A DNA stretch of 64,000 nucleotides from Lunularia cruciata (GCA_948567375.1 OX419760.1:62182911-62246910), one strand, 5' to 3'; numbered from the stretch's first letter, positions 23,401-35,254 are shown. The notes: a model not told the origin generated them from the letters alone. A program made the numbers and translations.

Positions 23401-24483
23401 GAAGTAAGTGCAAGTACTTTGCCCTTACCGAGTGTGGATCCTCTACCACCTCATCTTTTATGACCTAGAGCTCTTCTACCACCTACCATAGCAGCCCTAC
23501 CACTCTATAACTCCAAGTGAAGGAAAAACATCAATCATTGGTGTGACCAAATCTATGCCAATGGCTACATTATCATTGTGTTGGCTATGATGCACCAAAA
23601 ATATCATGTCCACTACCCTAAGTGCACTCTCTCTTGTGGTGAGATCCTCCACAAGTCCAACAAGCAACACCACCACTCATTGGTTTAGTGTTGTTGCTTA
23701 TCCAAAAATGAAAGTAAGGATCTAGCTACACTAGGGCCCTCTAGTCACTCCATAAAGATTGGGCTATCCACTTTCCCTTCAAAAGCTAACACATGTTGCA
23801 CTCAGTTGCACTTTAGAAGAAGTAACAATTATGGATGAGGTATTCCTACCAAATCTAGATGTCACCACTCTCTCCTCCACCATATTGAGCTCAATATGCT
23901 CAGCCAAACTAAAGACCATCACCAAAGTAGGTAAAGGTATCCTATAATGATGTAGCATCACATACTCTACATCACAAATCCCTATCCAAGATCCCATACC
24001 AAAATTGGACTGCCTAGGTCTCAATAACTCCTTGAGTGAAATTGAACAATTATCTCATAAGATTATATGTCTCACATAGGCTCTCTCTAACCTTCTCCTT
24101 GAACTCTTGCAAGTTCCTTAGCTTGTCAATCCGCACTCCCTTGTATTTTTGCCTCAAACATTGGATGAACTCCACCATGGGATTAAACCCTAATAATGCA
24201 CCACCTCTTATTGCAGTACTTCCACTCATAGTAGCACCATCTCTAACTAGTACACCTCCACTAGATACACCAATGTTACTAGAGCTCAAATTTGTGGGTA
24301 CTATCAATCTACCCCTAGGAACAAAGCTTGAAGTGATAGAGATATAGTTTGGAGACCAATATTATCTCTATAGTTCAGTCTCATCCAAGTGAGCTCTCTT
24401 GAACTCATGATAGTCATCCAATTTAATGGTACCCATGTACTAGAGTAGTGCTTGCGGTCTTTGGAGACCCTATAAATCTCATC
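20481..24483 (-). pseudogene. Fam3 element E: linker, protease and gag
   Basis: Upstream part of E on the minus strand, collinear with F at 50040-51357 and 56967-59420. A protease-like segment lies near 22560-22690, the counterpart of the VLFDSS segment of F. Gag lies at about 23100-24310: 23779-24024 has PTLVMVFSLAEHIELNMVEE and 24050-24307 has VEFIQCLRQKYKGVRIDKL and EFKEKVRESLCETYNL, an Arg/Lys-rich helical gag pattern. Many stops are present and no long frame survives. The last five bases, TCATC, are the left duplication of B. Confidence 0.65.
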
Positions 24484-24954
24484 TATAACAATATGGAGTC
24501 TACTAACGAGTAAGTCAAAACTAATAAAGTAACAAATATGCCAAATTAGCCTAGAATATTCTAGAAACATCTAGCTACTTAGTACTTTCCAAGTATTTAG
24601 TAACGTGCATTCCAAGCGGTGACTTATAGGAGTAAGCTTCTTGGGAAGCTTCTTGGCTACTTTAGGTTGTATGCCAAGTAGGAAGCTTCTTAGGATGCTT
24701 CTTGGCTAGCTTAGCCTGCATGCCAAGTAGACAATTTCTAAAAGGAAGCTTCTCAAGAAGCTTCCTAGACTTGCAATCTAAGAAAGCGGCTTTGAGGAAG
24801 CTTCTTGAGAAGCTCTCAAGAGCCTTTTAGGCTTCCCTCTTAATACCAAAGCCCAAGCTCATGCTAGGCATTTGGAGTTTCCCTCATTCAAGTGTCCCAA
24901 TGTGATATTCCATTCTCCTATTTCTCTCTTTGATCTTGGTCTTTTATATATCTA
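24484..24954 (+). repeat. 5' LTR of B
   Basis: Starts TATAACAATATGG (for TGTAACAATATGG) and ends near CTTTTATA just before the primer-binding site. Contains blocks such as AAGCTTCTTGGGAAGCTTC and an eroded TATA region near 24840. The exact right end is uncertain by about six bases because of a small insertion before the primer-binding site. Confidence 0.85.
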
Positions 24955-24967
24955 TTGGTATAAGAGC
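24955..24967 (+). other. Primer-binding site of B
   Basis: TTGGTATAAGAGC, two changes from TTGGTATCAGAGC-type sites complementary to initiator tRNA-Met, placed directly after the 5' LTR as in A and C. Confidence 0.75.
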
Positions 24968-25204
24968 AAGAATAGGATGGATGGAATTTATGGACTACCA
25001 AATCCATCTGGGATAAACTATTGGGATTTTCATGTCCATGTACTACCCAAGCATCATTTCACTTAGTTCATCATCTCACGCTTTGGGTAAATTTTTTTGA
25101 ATGTGATCACCTTTTTGATGAATCCTTGGTACTTCTAATTATAACTTGTGGAGAACGGTCAATGCATTGCATCAACATGTTGACTTAGATCAACTAGATA
25201 CTTT

Positions 25205-26185
25205 GATGAGAAGTAGTCATGGCAACAATGCCCAAGGTTATCATTGCCATGCAAAACAAATTGTGAATGCAATTTCCAAAGCCCAAGGTATTTGAAGGCA
25301 AGAATCTTTTGATGCAATAAAGAATTTTTTGTTTGATTATAAACATTATTTCAAAGCTACAAATCTTGAATGGAAACACATTCTCTTAGCTTCCAACCAA
25401 TTGGATGGAGTAGCAAAGCCATGATGGTAGTTCTAAGTGGAGCAAGCTGAACGACAATTTGTTGCACCAATCTTGATATGTGAAAAATTCAAGAGTGCAA
25501 GTATTGGTCAATTCCAAGCTATAAATGCCACATAAGCTGCACACGATAGGTTGCCAAAGTTGAAGAAAATTGGCTCTGTGAGAAACTACATCATGCAATT
25601 CTAGAACACCATCATGCAAATTCCATATATATCGGAAGATGAAGCTCTGGATCAATTTGTGAAAGGATTGAAGTCACAAACCAAACTAAAGGTGACTATG
25701 AAAGAGCCAAGACACTTGGAGAAAGCATTTCAATTGATTGAATGCTTTGATTCCTTGGTTGTAACAAGTTGGTCTTGACCTTGACCTCCATAGAACCTAA
25801 CAATACAATACACACAAGTGGAAGAGCCAACACCAATGGAGATTGATACCATCCTACAAAGACCACTTGGGTATTGCAAATAGAGAAAGATTGTGACAAA
25901 ATAAGGGTTGTTTTTATTGGACATTGCATTGTTATTTGAATGTCCACTCAAGAATGGATGACCTTGACAAATTTCCCAAATGGAGTTTGTGGAGTGGAAT
26001 GATCAAGGAAACAAGGAAACCCAATAGGAGATTTTGAGCCATTTATAGAGAACTTGATTAGTTCCAAAAGGATTGAGAGCTTGGCTTATGCAAATTTGCT
26101 TCATTTGCAAAGTATGATATTTGATTGTGATTGTAGGATTTTGGTGGATTTGGAAGTTCAAAGAATTGCATGTCCATACAATAAG
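25205..26185 (+). pseudogene. gag and protease start of B
   Basis: Aligns with the gag of A (26894-27745) and then with the start of the protease, ending at the ATAAG target site of A. Frameshifts and stops throughout. The zinc-knuckle region near 25910 can be read with a first Cys (Gly-Cys-Phe-Tyr) that is Ser in A and Phe in C; an eight-base loss follows it. The protease active-site loop would be at about 26140-26155 and reads ILVDL here rather than ILVDS. Confidence 0.7.
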
Positions 26186-26338
26186 TGTAACAATATGGAG
26201 TTTAGAGACAAAGTTAGTAGGGCTTACAAAGTAGAGAATAAGACAAAATAGCCTAGAATATTCTAGAAGCATCTAAGAAGCTTCTTGTGAAGCTTCTCAA
26301 CTAGTTAACTTGCGCCCTAAGCAGGTAGCTTCTAGAAG

Positions 26339-26356
26339 GAAGCTTCTAGAACCTTC
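26339..26356 (+). promoter_or_regulatory. Four-unit heat-shock element in the 5' LTR of A
   Basis: GAAGCTTCTAGAACCTTC has the form GAAnnTTCnnGAAnnTTC, four alternating units with exact 5-bp pitch, the canonical site bound by heat-shock factor trimers. It lies about 140 bp upstream of the TATA box. Function is inferred from the sequence match only. Confidence 0.6.
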
Positions 26357-26496
26357 TAACTAGCTTAGCTTGCACGCCAAGTAGGCGGCTTCTAGAAGGA
26401 AGCTTCTTGAGAAGCTTCTTAGTTAACTTGGCTTGCACTCCAAGAAAGCGGCTCAAGGAAGCTTCTTGAGAAGCTTCAAGAGTCTTGTATGCTACC

Positions 26497-26504
26497 TATA
26501 AATA
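26497..26504 (+). promoter_or_regulatory. TATA box of the A LTR
   Basis: TATAAATA, conserved in all well-preserved Fam1 LTRs (inverted in C at 56654-56661). Its place about 110 bp before the LTR end fits the U3/R boundary of a gypsy LTR. Confidence 0.7.
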
Positions 26505-26608
26505 CCAAGGCCGAAGCTCATGCTAGGCATTTGGAGTTTTCCCTCATTCAAGTGTCCCAATGTGAGTTTCCATTCTCCTATTTCTCTCCTTGGTTTTGGT
26601 CTTTTACA

Positions 26609-26621
26609 TTGGTATTAGAGC
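26609..26621 (+). other. Primer-binding site of A
   Basis: TTGGTATTAGAGC directly follows the 5' LTR; one change from the initiator-tRNA-Met type site TGGTATCAGAGC. Confidence 0.85.
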
Positions 26622-26893
26622 AGGAATGGGATGGATGGAATTTATGGACCACCAAATCCACTTCCGCCAAACCATTGGGACTTTCATGTCCAGATATTTC
26701 CAAAGCATCGTTTCACACAATTCATCACCTCACACTTTGGGTAGGATTTTCTACATGTGATCACCGTGTCAGAGGAACCCTTGATACTTACCTTTTAAGG
26801 AAGGTAACTATAACTTATGGAGAACGGTGGACGTGTTGTATCTATGTGTTAATCAACTAGATAAATTGAGGGTAGTGGAATAGAGTAGTAGCA

Positions 26894-27745
26894 ATGGCGG
26901 CAATACCGGATGTTATCCTTGCAATGCAACAACAAATCAAGCATCTTACTTGATTGTTGGATGAACGAGACCAGCAACAACGAGAACAAATAGACAGACT
27001 GCCAGTTCAAGATGGAGAAGATCACATTTGATTTCCAAAACCCAAGGTGTTTGAAGGCAAGAATCTTCTAGGCACAGTGGAGAATTTTGTGTTTGATTGT
27101 GAACGTTACTTTGAAGCCACCAATCTTCAAGACAAGCGGAAACAAATTCTCTTGGCTTCTAGCCAATTGGATGGCGTGGCAAAACTTTGGTGGCGATTCC
27201 AAGTAGAAAGAGCTGAACGACAAATTGTTACACCAATTTTGACATGGGCAGAATTTAAGGATGCAATACTTGGTCAATTTCAGACTATAAATGCCACCCG
27301 AGCTGCACGAGATAAATTGGCAGAATTGAGGCAGATTGGCTCAGTGAGAAGCTACATCACACAATTTCAAAATATCATCATGCAAATTCCAAATATCCAA
27401 GAAGGTGAAGTTTTGGATCAATTTGTGCGAGGATTGAAGTCACAAACCAGATTGGAGGTGACCATGCGAGAGCCACAGAATGTAGAAGAAGCCATGCAAT
27501 TGGTTGAGCATTTTGATTCCTTAGTTGTGACAACTTGGTCTCGACCTCGACCTACACAAAACCTACCATTACCTCGAGTGGAAGAACCGGTACCAATGGA
27601 GATTGATGCTATCCAACAAAGACCACTTGGCACAACAGATAGAGAAAGATTACGACAAAATGGAGGTTCCTTTTATTGTTGCCAAGTTGGACATTGCATT
27701 GTTGAATGTCCACTTAGGAATGGGCGACCTCAACAAGTTGCCTAG
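26894..27745 (+). pseudogene. gag of A
   Basis: Capsid protein remnant. The start is the ATG at 26894 (MAAIPDVILAMQQQ), in frame with the long open stretch 27047-27745 (232 residues), but two TGA codons lie between; one of them replaces a CGA Arg codon that C retains (CIRFPKPK). The Retrotrans_gag-type core holds KLWWRFQVERAE, AILGQFQTINATRAARDKL and SVRSYITQFQNIIMQIP. Near the end is a nucleic-acid knuckle, FYCCQVGHCIVEC, in which the first Cys of CX2CX4HX4C is replaced by Ser. The gag stop is at 27743-27745. Confidence 0.88.
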
Positions 27746-27859
27746 ATAGAGTTTGTGGAATAGAATGATCAAGGAAACAAAGAATCCCAATAGGAGATTT
27801 TGAGCCACCTACTGGGAGCTTGATTAGTTCCAATGGGATTGAAGGCTCGACCTCTGCAA

Positions 27860-29880
27860 GGTTGCTTCACTTGCAAGGTATGATATCTAATCGGAGTTGT
27901 AGGATTTTGGTTGATTCTTGAAGTTCAAAGAATTGCATATCTATGCAAGTAGCAAAGGAATTGGGTATTCCTATCAAGCCAATGATTGGAAGTAGTTTGA
28001 TGATGTCGGATGGTAGAAAAGGTTCTGCATTCTGCACCTCGCATCCTGTTACCTTCAAGATTGGGAAGGAGTATTTAGAGTGTATGAGGTTTGTAGTGGC
28101 ACCTCTACACTATGATATCATTCTAAGGTCTACCTTGGCTTGAATGTCATAAGGCTCAATTCGATTGGACCCGATGTCAAATTCAAGTACAACACCAAGG
28201 TAGGAATTTCCGATTAGGTTGTCTGGCACCTCTGAGTAAGACACCTAAGAGAAGTCAGTCCCAAGATGGGAATTTTGTTGAGAAGGTAGCCATAGAGCAA
28301 ATCTGGAAGGGAGATGAGTCCCAAGATGGGAACTTTGCCAAGAAGGCAACCATGGAGCAAGCTTGGAAGAGAGATGAGTCCCTAGAAGGGAAGTTTGTTA
28401 ATGAAGCAGCCATAGAGCAAGCTTTGGAGGAAGATAAGTCTGTATTTGCGGTGTGGATCAAGCCGATTGCACAAGAACAATCTAAGGAGGGCCAAGTGCC
28501 GCATCAAGCAACAGTTGATCGGATAGTTCAGGAGTTTGCAGATGTGTTTCCGGATGATCTGCCAAAGGGATTACCCTCTGATCAAGGTATGCCCTTCAAG
28601 ATTGAGTTATTGCCAGGGAGTACTCCAGTGAGTAGACCAATCTATCGGCTCTCACCAAAGGAGTTGGAGGAGTTGCGAACAACACTTACAGAGTTGTTGG
28701 AGAAGGATTTCATACAACATAGTACCTCTTTGTGGGAAGCACCGGTACTATTTTTTCCAAAGAAGGATGGAGGACTTTGTTTCTGTATTGATTACCGTGG
28801 GCTTAATAAGCAAACCGTGAAGAATGCATATCCCTTGCCTTGGATCGATGGCCTGCTTGACCAATTAAGTAGAGCACGCTACTTTTCCAAGCTGGATCTC
28901 TGTAGCGGCTATTGGCAAATTCCTATTGAAGGAGAAGACGTGCAAAAGACTGCCTTTCGCACAAGGTATGGACATTTTGAGTGGAGAGTTCTACCATTTG
29001 GACTCACTAATGCTCCAGTAGTCTTCATGGATCAGATGCATTGGGTGTTGGAGGGACTATTGGATCAGTCCATGGTAGTGTTCTTAGATGATATCTTAAT
29101 CTATAGTAGGACAGAGGTAGAACACAGGAATCATATGCGAGAAGTTCTAAGACAACTATGATAGTGGAAATTTAACTACAAGAAGTCAAAGTGTGCTTTT
29201 TGGCAGAAGGAGGTTACCTTCTTGGGTCATAAGATCTCATCAGAGGGGATCAAGATGGAAGAAGAGAAGATCAAGGCCATTACTGATTGGCCTACCCCGA
29301 AGGATGCTACAAAAGTACGAGCATTCAATGGATTGGCCAGTTTTTACTGACGGTTCATCCACTATTATGCTCACGTGACTGCACCATTGACTGACCTCTT
29401 GGGAAAGAACTTGAGCTTCCAATAGACCACCAAGCATGAAGAAGCATTCCAGAAGTTAAAGCATATGGTGTCTTCAAGACCTATTCTGCAACCATATGAT
29501 CCTCAACTACCTTGTGTGGTTGATTTTGATGCTTCTAACTTTGCAATTGGAGTTGTGTTGCAACAAGAATTTCCAGATGGACTACATCCTATTGCCTTTG
29601 TGTCTTGCTGACTAAATATAGCTGAAAGAAATTACTCTGCTCGAGATCAGAACAACTTGCAATGGTATATGCCACCAAGGTATGGAGGCATTATCTCTTG
29701 GGGAAACAAGTGATCATGCAAACTGATCACAAACCATTGTTGCAGACCTTACACTTGGAGCACATGAAGAGTCGGCATCATCGATAGGAAGAGCAACTCC
29801 AATTGTTTGACATCAAACTTTAGTACAAACCAGATCGGTTCCATGTCATCCCTGATGCTCTATCACAACAACCTGATTTG
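27860..29880 (+). pseudogene. Protease, reverse transcriptase and RNase H of A
   Basis: Aspartic protease remnant at about 27890-28140: the active-site loop reads ILVDS then a stop where Gly is expected, followed by QVAKELGIPIKPMIGSS. A linker contains three near-repeats of EGK/DGNF units (about 28255-28420). The reverse transcriptase frame is open 28352-29161: [56 protein letters not shown], and the catalytic loop FLDDILIYS at 29081-29107. Two stops follow at about 29159. RNase H runs about 29500-29870 with [11 protein letters not shown] and [18 protein letters not shown], again with stops. Family activities: proteolysis, RNA-templated DNA synthesis and RNA strand removal. Confidence 0.9.
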
Positions 29881-31420
29881 AAGGATCTTCCTCTCATCAC
29901 GGCGGCAATTACAATGGTGCCCATTGACCCTAAGGTCCATAATAAGTTTCAATCAGCTCTACAACAAGATCTCTTCTTCCAAATGGTACACGGTCGTCTG
30001 ACAGCACGCAACAAGGAGTACAACACCTTCTCTTTCAAGGAAGGCCTTTTATTCCATGCAGACCAGATCTATGTTCCAGCCAAAGGTGATCTTTGACTTG
30101 AGCGCCTTCAAGAAGCCCATGATTTACCAATAGCTGGTCACATGGGAGTGGACAAGACCTTGGGCACCCTCCAACGCCAATGGTGGTGGCCCAACATGAC
30201 ACAAGATGTTCGAGACTTTGTTTGATCATGTGAAAGTTGCCAACGGAACAAGGCTAGCAACCAAAAGCCGAGTGGACTCCTTCAACCACTCGCCATTCCA
30301 TCCGCTCGTTGGGAGCATGTGAGCTTGGATCTCATCACATCCTTGCCAAAGACAAAACAAGGACATACCGCAATTGTGGTGTTTGTAGATAAGCTTAGGA
30401 AGCAAATCCACTTGGCACCAACCTGTGATATTGTGGATGCTCCAACCTTAGTGCAAATCTACTTCAACAATGTCTTCAAGCATCATGGGATGCCACATGT
30501 ACTCATCTCCGACCGAGATTACTTGAATCACCGGGAAGTTTTGGCAAGCACTCTTCCAGATACTCGGCACCAAGCTTGCTTTATCCACGGCCTATCATCC
30601 TCAAACTGATGGACAAACCAAATGCGCCAATCGTACATTGGAGGATATGTTGCGGGCCTTTGTCAATGTCCACCATACCAACTGGGATGAATGTCTTGCA
30701 GCTGTAGAATTTGCCTACAACAATTCCAAACAGGCAAGCACCAGATTTTCTCCCTTCTTTCTCAATTTTGGCCAAGATCCGCTTGTTCCACATTCTCTTC
30801 TTGCTCTTGCTCCCTCTTAGGTTCCTCATACTTCTACATTTTTGACCACTATATCCCAATCTCTCCAACAAGCCAAATCTCACCTCCTTGTTGCTCAGAA
30901 TTGCCAAAAACAATATGCGGACCATCATCGTCGTGATCTCACCTTTGAAGTTGGTGATAAAGTCATGCTATCCTCTAGTAACCTCCCTCTCCCACTTGAT
31001 ACCCATGTTCATAAACTTGCTCCTAATTGGATAGGACCCTTTGATATCACTCACATTATCTCTCCTATTGCTTATCAACTTGCCTTACCTTGTCACATGC
31101 GTATCCATCCTGTCTTTCATGTTTCCAAGTTAAAACCCTTTGTTCCTAACCCTTCTTCCTTTTCCTCTTGAGTCCAACCTCCCCCTCTTCCTATCCCTAT
31201 CAATGATCATGAGGAGTACGAAGTTGATTGTATCCTTGCGTGTCACCATATTCAATGAGACCGTCGCCAACATATGGAGAACAAGGTCCTTTGGAAAGGG
31301 TATCCCCTTCATGATGCCACATGGGAACCTCTTTCTCACCTCCAAAATGCACAGACGGCCATCAAGGACTTCAAAGCTTTATTGGCAACAAGGACGTCAC
31401 CAACTAGCGGCGAGGGAATA
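29881..31420 (+). pseudogene. Integrase and chromodomain of A, with polypurine tract
   Basis: Zinc-binding N-terminus at about 30110-30245 (HDLPIAGHMGVDKTLG ... CESCQ), with a stop inside. The core spans 30310-30800, with catalytic Asp in SLDLIT, the second in ISDRD (about 30505) followed by a frameshift, and Glu in RTLEDML (about 30640). The C-terminal GPF segment is near 31040 (NWIGPFDITHII). The chromodomain at about 31210-31370 has EEYEVD, MENKVLWKGYPLHDATWEP and one stop; in chromoviruses such domains direct insertion through histone marks. 31409-31420 (GGCGAGGGAATA) is the polypurine tract. The frame reads on into the 3' LTR. Confidence 0.9.
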
Positions 31421-31831
31421 TGTAACAATATGGAGTTTAGAGACGAAGTTAGTCAGGCTCACGAACTAGAGAATAAGACAAAATAGCCTAGAATATTCTA
31501 GAAGCATCTAAGAAGCTTTGCAACTAGTTAACTTGCGCCCTAAGTAGGTAGCTTCTAGAAGGAAGCTTCTAGAAGCTTCTAACTAGCTTAGCTTGCATGC
31601 CAAGTAGGCGGCTTCTAGAAGGAAGCTTCTTGAGAAGCTTCCTAGTTAACTTGGCTTGCACTCCAAGAAAGTGGCTTAAGGAAGCTTCTTGAGAAGCTTC
31701 AAGAGTCTTGTATGGTACCTATAAATACCAAGGCCGAAGCTCATGCTAGGCATTCAGAGTTTTCCCTCATTCAAGTGTCCCAATGTGAGTTTCCATTCTC
31801 CTATTTCTCTCCTCAGTTTCGGTCTTTTACA
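31421..31831 (+). repeat. 3' LTR of A (411 bp)
   Basis: TGTAACAATATGG...CTTTTACA, matching the 5' LTR except for about 18 substitutions and one loss of about 12 bp near 31518. Followed by ATTAG, the right target duplication. Confidence 0.95.
31562..31579 (+). promoter_or_regulatory. Four-unit heat-shock element in the 3' LTR of A
   Basis: GAAGCTTCTAGAAGCTTC, a perfect palindromic GAAnnTTCnnGAAnnTTC array, the counterpart of 26339-26356. If active it could drive transcription out of the right end of A. Confidence 0.6.
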
Positions 31832-33720
31832 ATTAGCAAAAGAACTTATTATTCTTATCAAGCCAGTAATTATAAGTAGATTGATGATGGTGGATGGTAG
31901 AAAGTGTTCTGCATTTTGTATCTCACATCTATTAGGAAAGAGTATGTAGAGTGTATGAGGTTTTTAGTGGCACCTCTACACTATGATGTCATTCTAGGTT
32001 TTCCTTGGCTTGAACATCATAAGGTTCAAATTGATTGAATCCAATGACAGATTCAAGTACAACACAAAGGTAAAAATTTCTGATTAGGTTTTTTGGCACC
32101 TTTGAGTAAGACAATGAAGAATAATCAATCCCAATATGAGAAGTTTGTCAAGAAAGCAGTCATAGAGCAAGCTTTGAAGGAAGATAAGTCTAAAGATGAG
32201 AAGTTTGTCAATAAAGTAGCCATAGAATAAGCTTTGGAGGAAGATAAATCTATTTTTGCTATGTGGATCAAGCCGATTGCACATGGAGAATCTTAGGATG
32301 GCCAAAAGCCTCATCAAGCAATGGTTGATCAAATAGTTCAAAAGTATTCATATGTGTTTTGGGATGATCTACCATGGAGATTACACTCCAAATGGAGTAT
32401 GCACTTCAAGATTGAGTTATTGCCAAGAACTACTCCAATGAGTGGACCAATCTATTGACTCTAACCAAAGGAGTTAGAGGAGCTTTGAACAACATTGACA
32501 AAGTTGTTGGAGAAGGATTTAATACAACTTAGTACATCTCTTTGGGAAGCACCAATACTATTTGTTCCAAAGAGGATGGAAGACTTTGCTTTTGTATTGA
32601 TTATCATGGCCTCAATAAAAAATAGTGAAGAATGCATATCCCTTGCCCCAAATTGATGACTTGCTCAATCAATTGAGTGGAGCACAATACTTCTCCAAGT
32701 TGCATCTCCAAAGCGGCTATTGGTAGATCCTCATTGATAGAGAGGATGTGCAAAAGATTATCTTTTTCACAAGGTATGGGCATTTTGAATGAAGAGTTCT
32801 ACCTTTTATACTCACTAATGCTCCAATAGTCTTCATGAATCAAATGAATTTGGAGTTGGATGGACTATTGGATTGGTACATGGTGGCATTCTTGGATGAT
32901 ATCTTAATCTATAGTAAGGTAGAGTAGAACACACAAATCACATGCAAGAGGTCTAAAGACAACTATGACAATGGAAGTTTTATTGCAAGAAGTCAAAGTG
33001 TACCTTTTGGTAGAAGAGCATTACATTCTTGGTTGATAAGACAATTCATTACATTCTTGGTTCATAAGATCTCCTTAGAGGGAATCAAGATGTAAGAGGA
33101 GAAAATCAAAGGCATTATTGATTGGCCTACCCCAAATAATGCCACAAAAGTAAGGGCATTTAATGGATTGGCAAGTTTTTACCAATGGTTCATCCACTAT
33201 TATGCTCATGTGGCTACACCATTGACCAACCTTTTGGAGAAGACCATAAGCTTTCAATGGACCACCATGCACAAAGAAGCATTCTAGAAGTTGAAACATA
33301 TGGTGTCTTCAAGCCCATTCTTCTTCAACCATATGATCCTCAACTACCTTGTGTGCTTGATTTTGATGCTTCTAACTTTGCCATTGGAGCCGTGTTACAG
33401 TAAGAATTTCCAAATGGGTTGTATCCCATTACCTTTGTGCATGCTAACTAAACATTGCAAAAATAAATTACTCTATTTGAGATCAAGCACAACTAGCAAT
33501 GATATATGCCACCAAGGTATGGATGCATTATCTCCTAGTAAAACAAGTGATCATGCTGACCAATCACAAACACTTGTTGTAAATATTACATTTGGATCAC
33601 ATGAAGAGTAGACATCATCAATAGGAGAAATAACTACAAATTTTTGCCATCAAACTTGAGTACAAACCCAATTGGTTCCATATCATCTCCAATGCCCTAT
33701 CATGATGAAATGATTTGAAG
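31832..33720 (+). pseudogene. Protease end, reverse transcriptase and RNase H of B
   Basis: Continues the B polyprotein after A. The protease C-part at 31835-32010 has LAKELIILIKPVIISRLMM. The linker at 32100-32300 is shortened. The reverse transcriptase runs about 32380-33000 with remnants of the FGLTN block and a FLDDILIYS loop near 32888-32916. RNase H lies at about 33340-33700, with [13 protein letters not shown] open for a short run. A 30-bp local duplication of ACAATTCATTACATTCTTGG-like sequence occurs near 33030-33065. Stops and indels are frequent; there is no functional frame. Confidence 0.85.
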
Positions 33721-35254
33721 TTTGTTCCTCTCATCATGGTAGTAATTATGACGGTGTCAATCAACTCTAAAATTCAAATTGAGTTTAAGATAGCTTTACA
33801 ACAAGATCTCTTCTTTAAAATAGTACAAGGTCATCTTGCAATATGAAACAAGGAGTACAACACCTTCTCCTTCAAGGAAGGCCTTCTATTTTTTGAGATA
33901 AAATTTATGTTATAGACAAGGGTGATCTTTGACTTATGCATCTTCAAGAAGCCCATGATTTACCAATTGTTGATCACATGAGTGTGGACAAGACCTTGGG
34001 TACCTTCCAATGCCAATAGTGGTGACCCAACATGGTATGAGATGTTTGAGAGTTTTTTTGATCTTATGAGAGCTACCAATACAACAAGGCTAGCAACCAA
34101 AAACCAAGTGGATTCCTTCAACCACTCCCCATTCCATCTACTTGATGGGAACACATGAGCTTAGATCTCATAACATCCCTACCCAAGACAAAGCAAGGTC
34201 ACATTGCAATTGTGGTGTTTGTGGATAAGCTTAGTAAGAAAATTCATTTGGTACTAACCATTGATATCATAGGTCCCCCAACATTATCATAGATATAATT
34301 TGATAATGTCTTCAAACATCATGGGATGCCTTGTGTACTCATCTCTAACCGTGATCCTTGATTCATTAGAAAATTTTGGCAAGCACTCCTCTAGATACTT
34401 GGCACCAAGCTTGATTTATCCACAACCTATCATCCTCAAATTGATAGACAAACCAAACAAGAAAATTGCACCTTGGAGGACATGCTTTGTGCCTTTGTCA
34501 ACATTCAACATACCAATTGGGATGATTGTATTGCAGCTGTTGAGTTTGTATACAATAATTCCAAACAAGCAAGCACTAGATTCTCACCTTTCTTCCTTAA
34601 TTTTGGCCTAGATTCACTAGTTCTAGATTTCATTCTTGCTCCTCTTCTATCTCATGTCCCTCATACTTCCACCTTCTTGACCACCATATCCCAGTCCTTC
34701 CAACAAGCCAAAACTCATCTCATTGTTGCTCAAAATCATTAGAAACAATATGCGGATCACTATTGTTTTGATTTTACCTTCACCTTGATGATAAGGTCAT
34801 GCTCTCATCTAGAAACTTACCCCTCCCACTTGATACCTAAGTCCATAAACTTACTCCTAATTGGATAGGACCCTTTGATGTCACCCAAATCATTTCTCCT
34901 ATTGCTTATTGACTTCCCTTGCCTTATCATATGAAAATCCACCATGTCGTTCATATTTCTAAGTTGAAACCCCTTGTTCCTAATCCATCTTCTTTTTCCT
35001 CTTCTGTGCAACTTCCTGGTCCTCCAATGCATATCAATGATCATGAGGAGTATGAAGCTGATTGTATCCTTGCATGTTACCACATCCAACATGGCTGCCA
35101 ATAACATATGGAGTACAAAGTCCTTTGGAAAGAGTATCTCCTTCATAATGCCACTTGGTGGCCTCTTTCTCATCTCCAAAGCGCACAAACAACCATCTAG
35201 GAGTTCAAAGCTTCCATGGTGACAAGGATGTCACCAACTAGTAGTGGGGGAATA
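33721..35254 (+). pseudogene. Integrase and chromodomain of B, with polypurine tract
   Basis: Integrase zinc-finger region at about 33940-34080, core at about 34150-34620 and C-terminal GPF segment near 34870 (the TTTGATGTCACC region). The chromodomain at about 35030-35200 has EEYEAD and MEYKVLWKEY with a Trp substitution further on. The polypurine tract is at 35241-35254 (GTAGTGGGGGAATA). The order and spacing match C and A. Substitutions at catalytic motifs and several stops make it inactive. Confidence 0.85.

Larger units (their letters stand above)
26186..26608 (+). repeat. 5' LTR of A (423 bp)
   Basis: TGTAACAATATGG...GGTCTTTTACA. The middle is built of three related blocks of about 60 bp. 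The palindrome GAAGCTTC occurs seven times. A TATA box (26497-26504) follows the blocks. It is bounded on the right by the primer-binding site. Confidence 0.95.
26186..31831 (+). mobile_element. Fam1 element A, complete (5,646 bp), nested in B
   Basis: LTRs at 26186-26608 and 31421-31831 are each bounded by TGTAACA...TTTTACA. Target duplications are ATAAG (26181-26185) and ATTAG (31832-31836), differing by one base. Across the insertion the protease sequence of B is continuous. By eye the two LTRs differ at roughly 18 positions plus one gap of about 12 bp. All Fam1 coding parts are present in order, but stops and frameshifts make it non-autonomous. Confidence 0.95.

Noticed and set aside
26186..26608. 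A CRISPR-like or satellite array because of regularly spaced GAAGCTTC.
   Set aside because: Spacing is irregular, there are only a few diverged units, and the sequence is bounded by LTR ends, a primer-binding site and target duplications.
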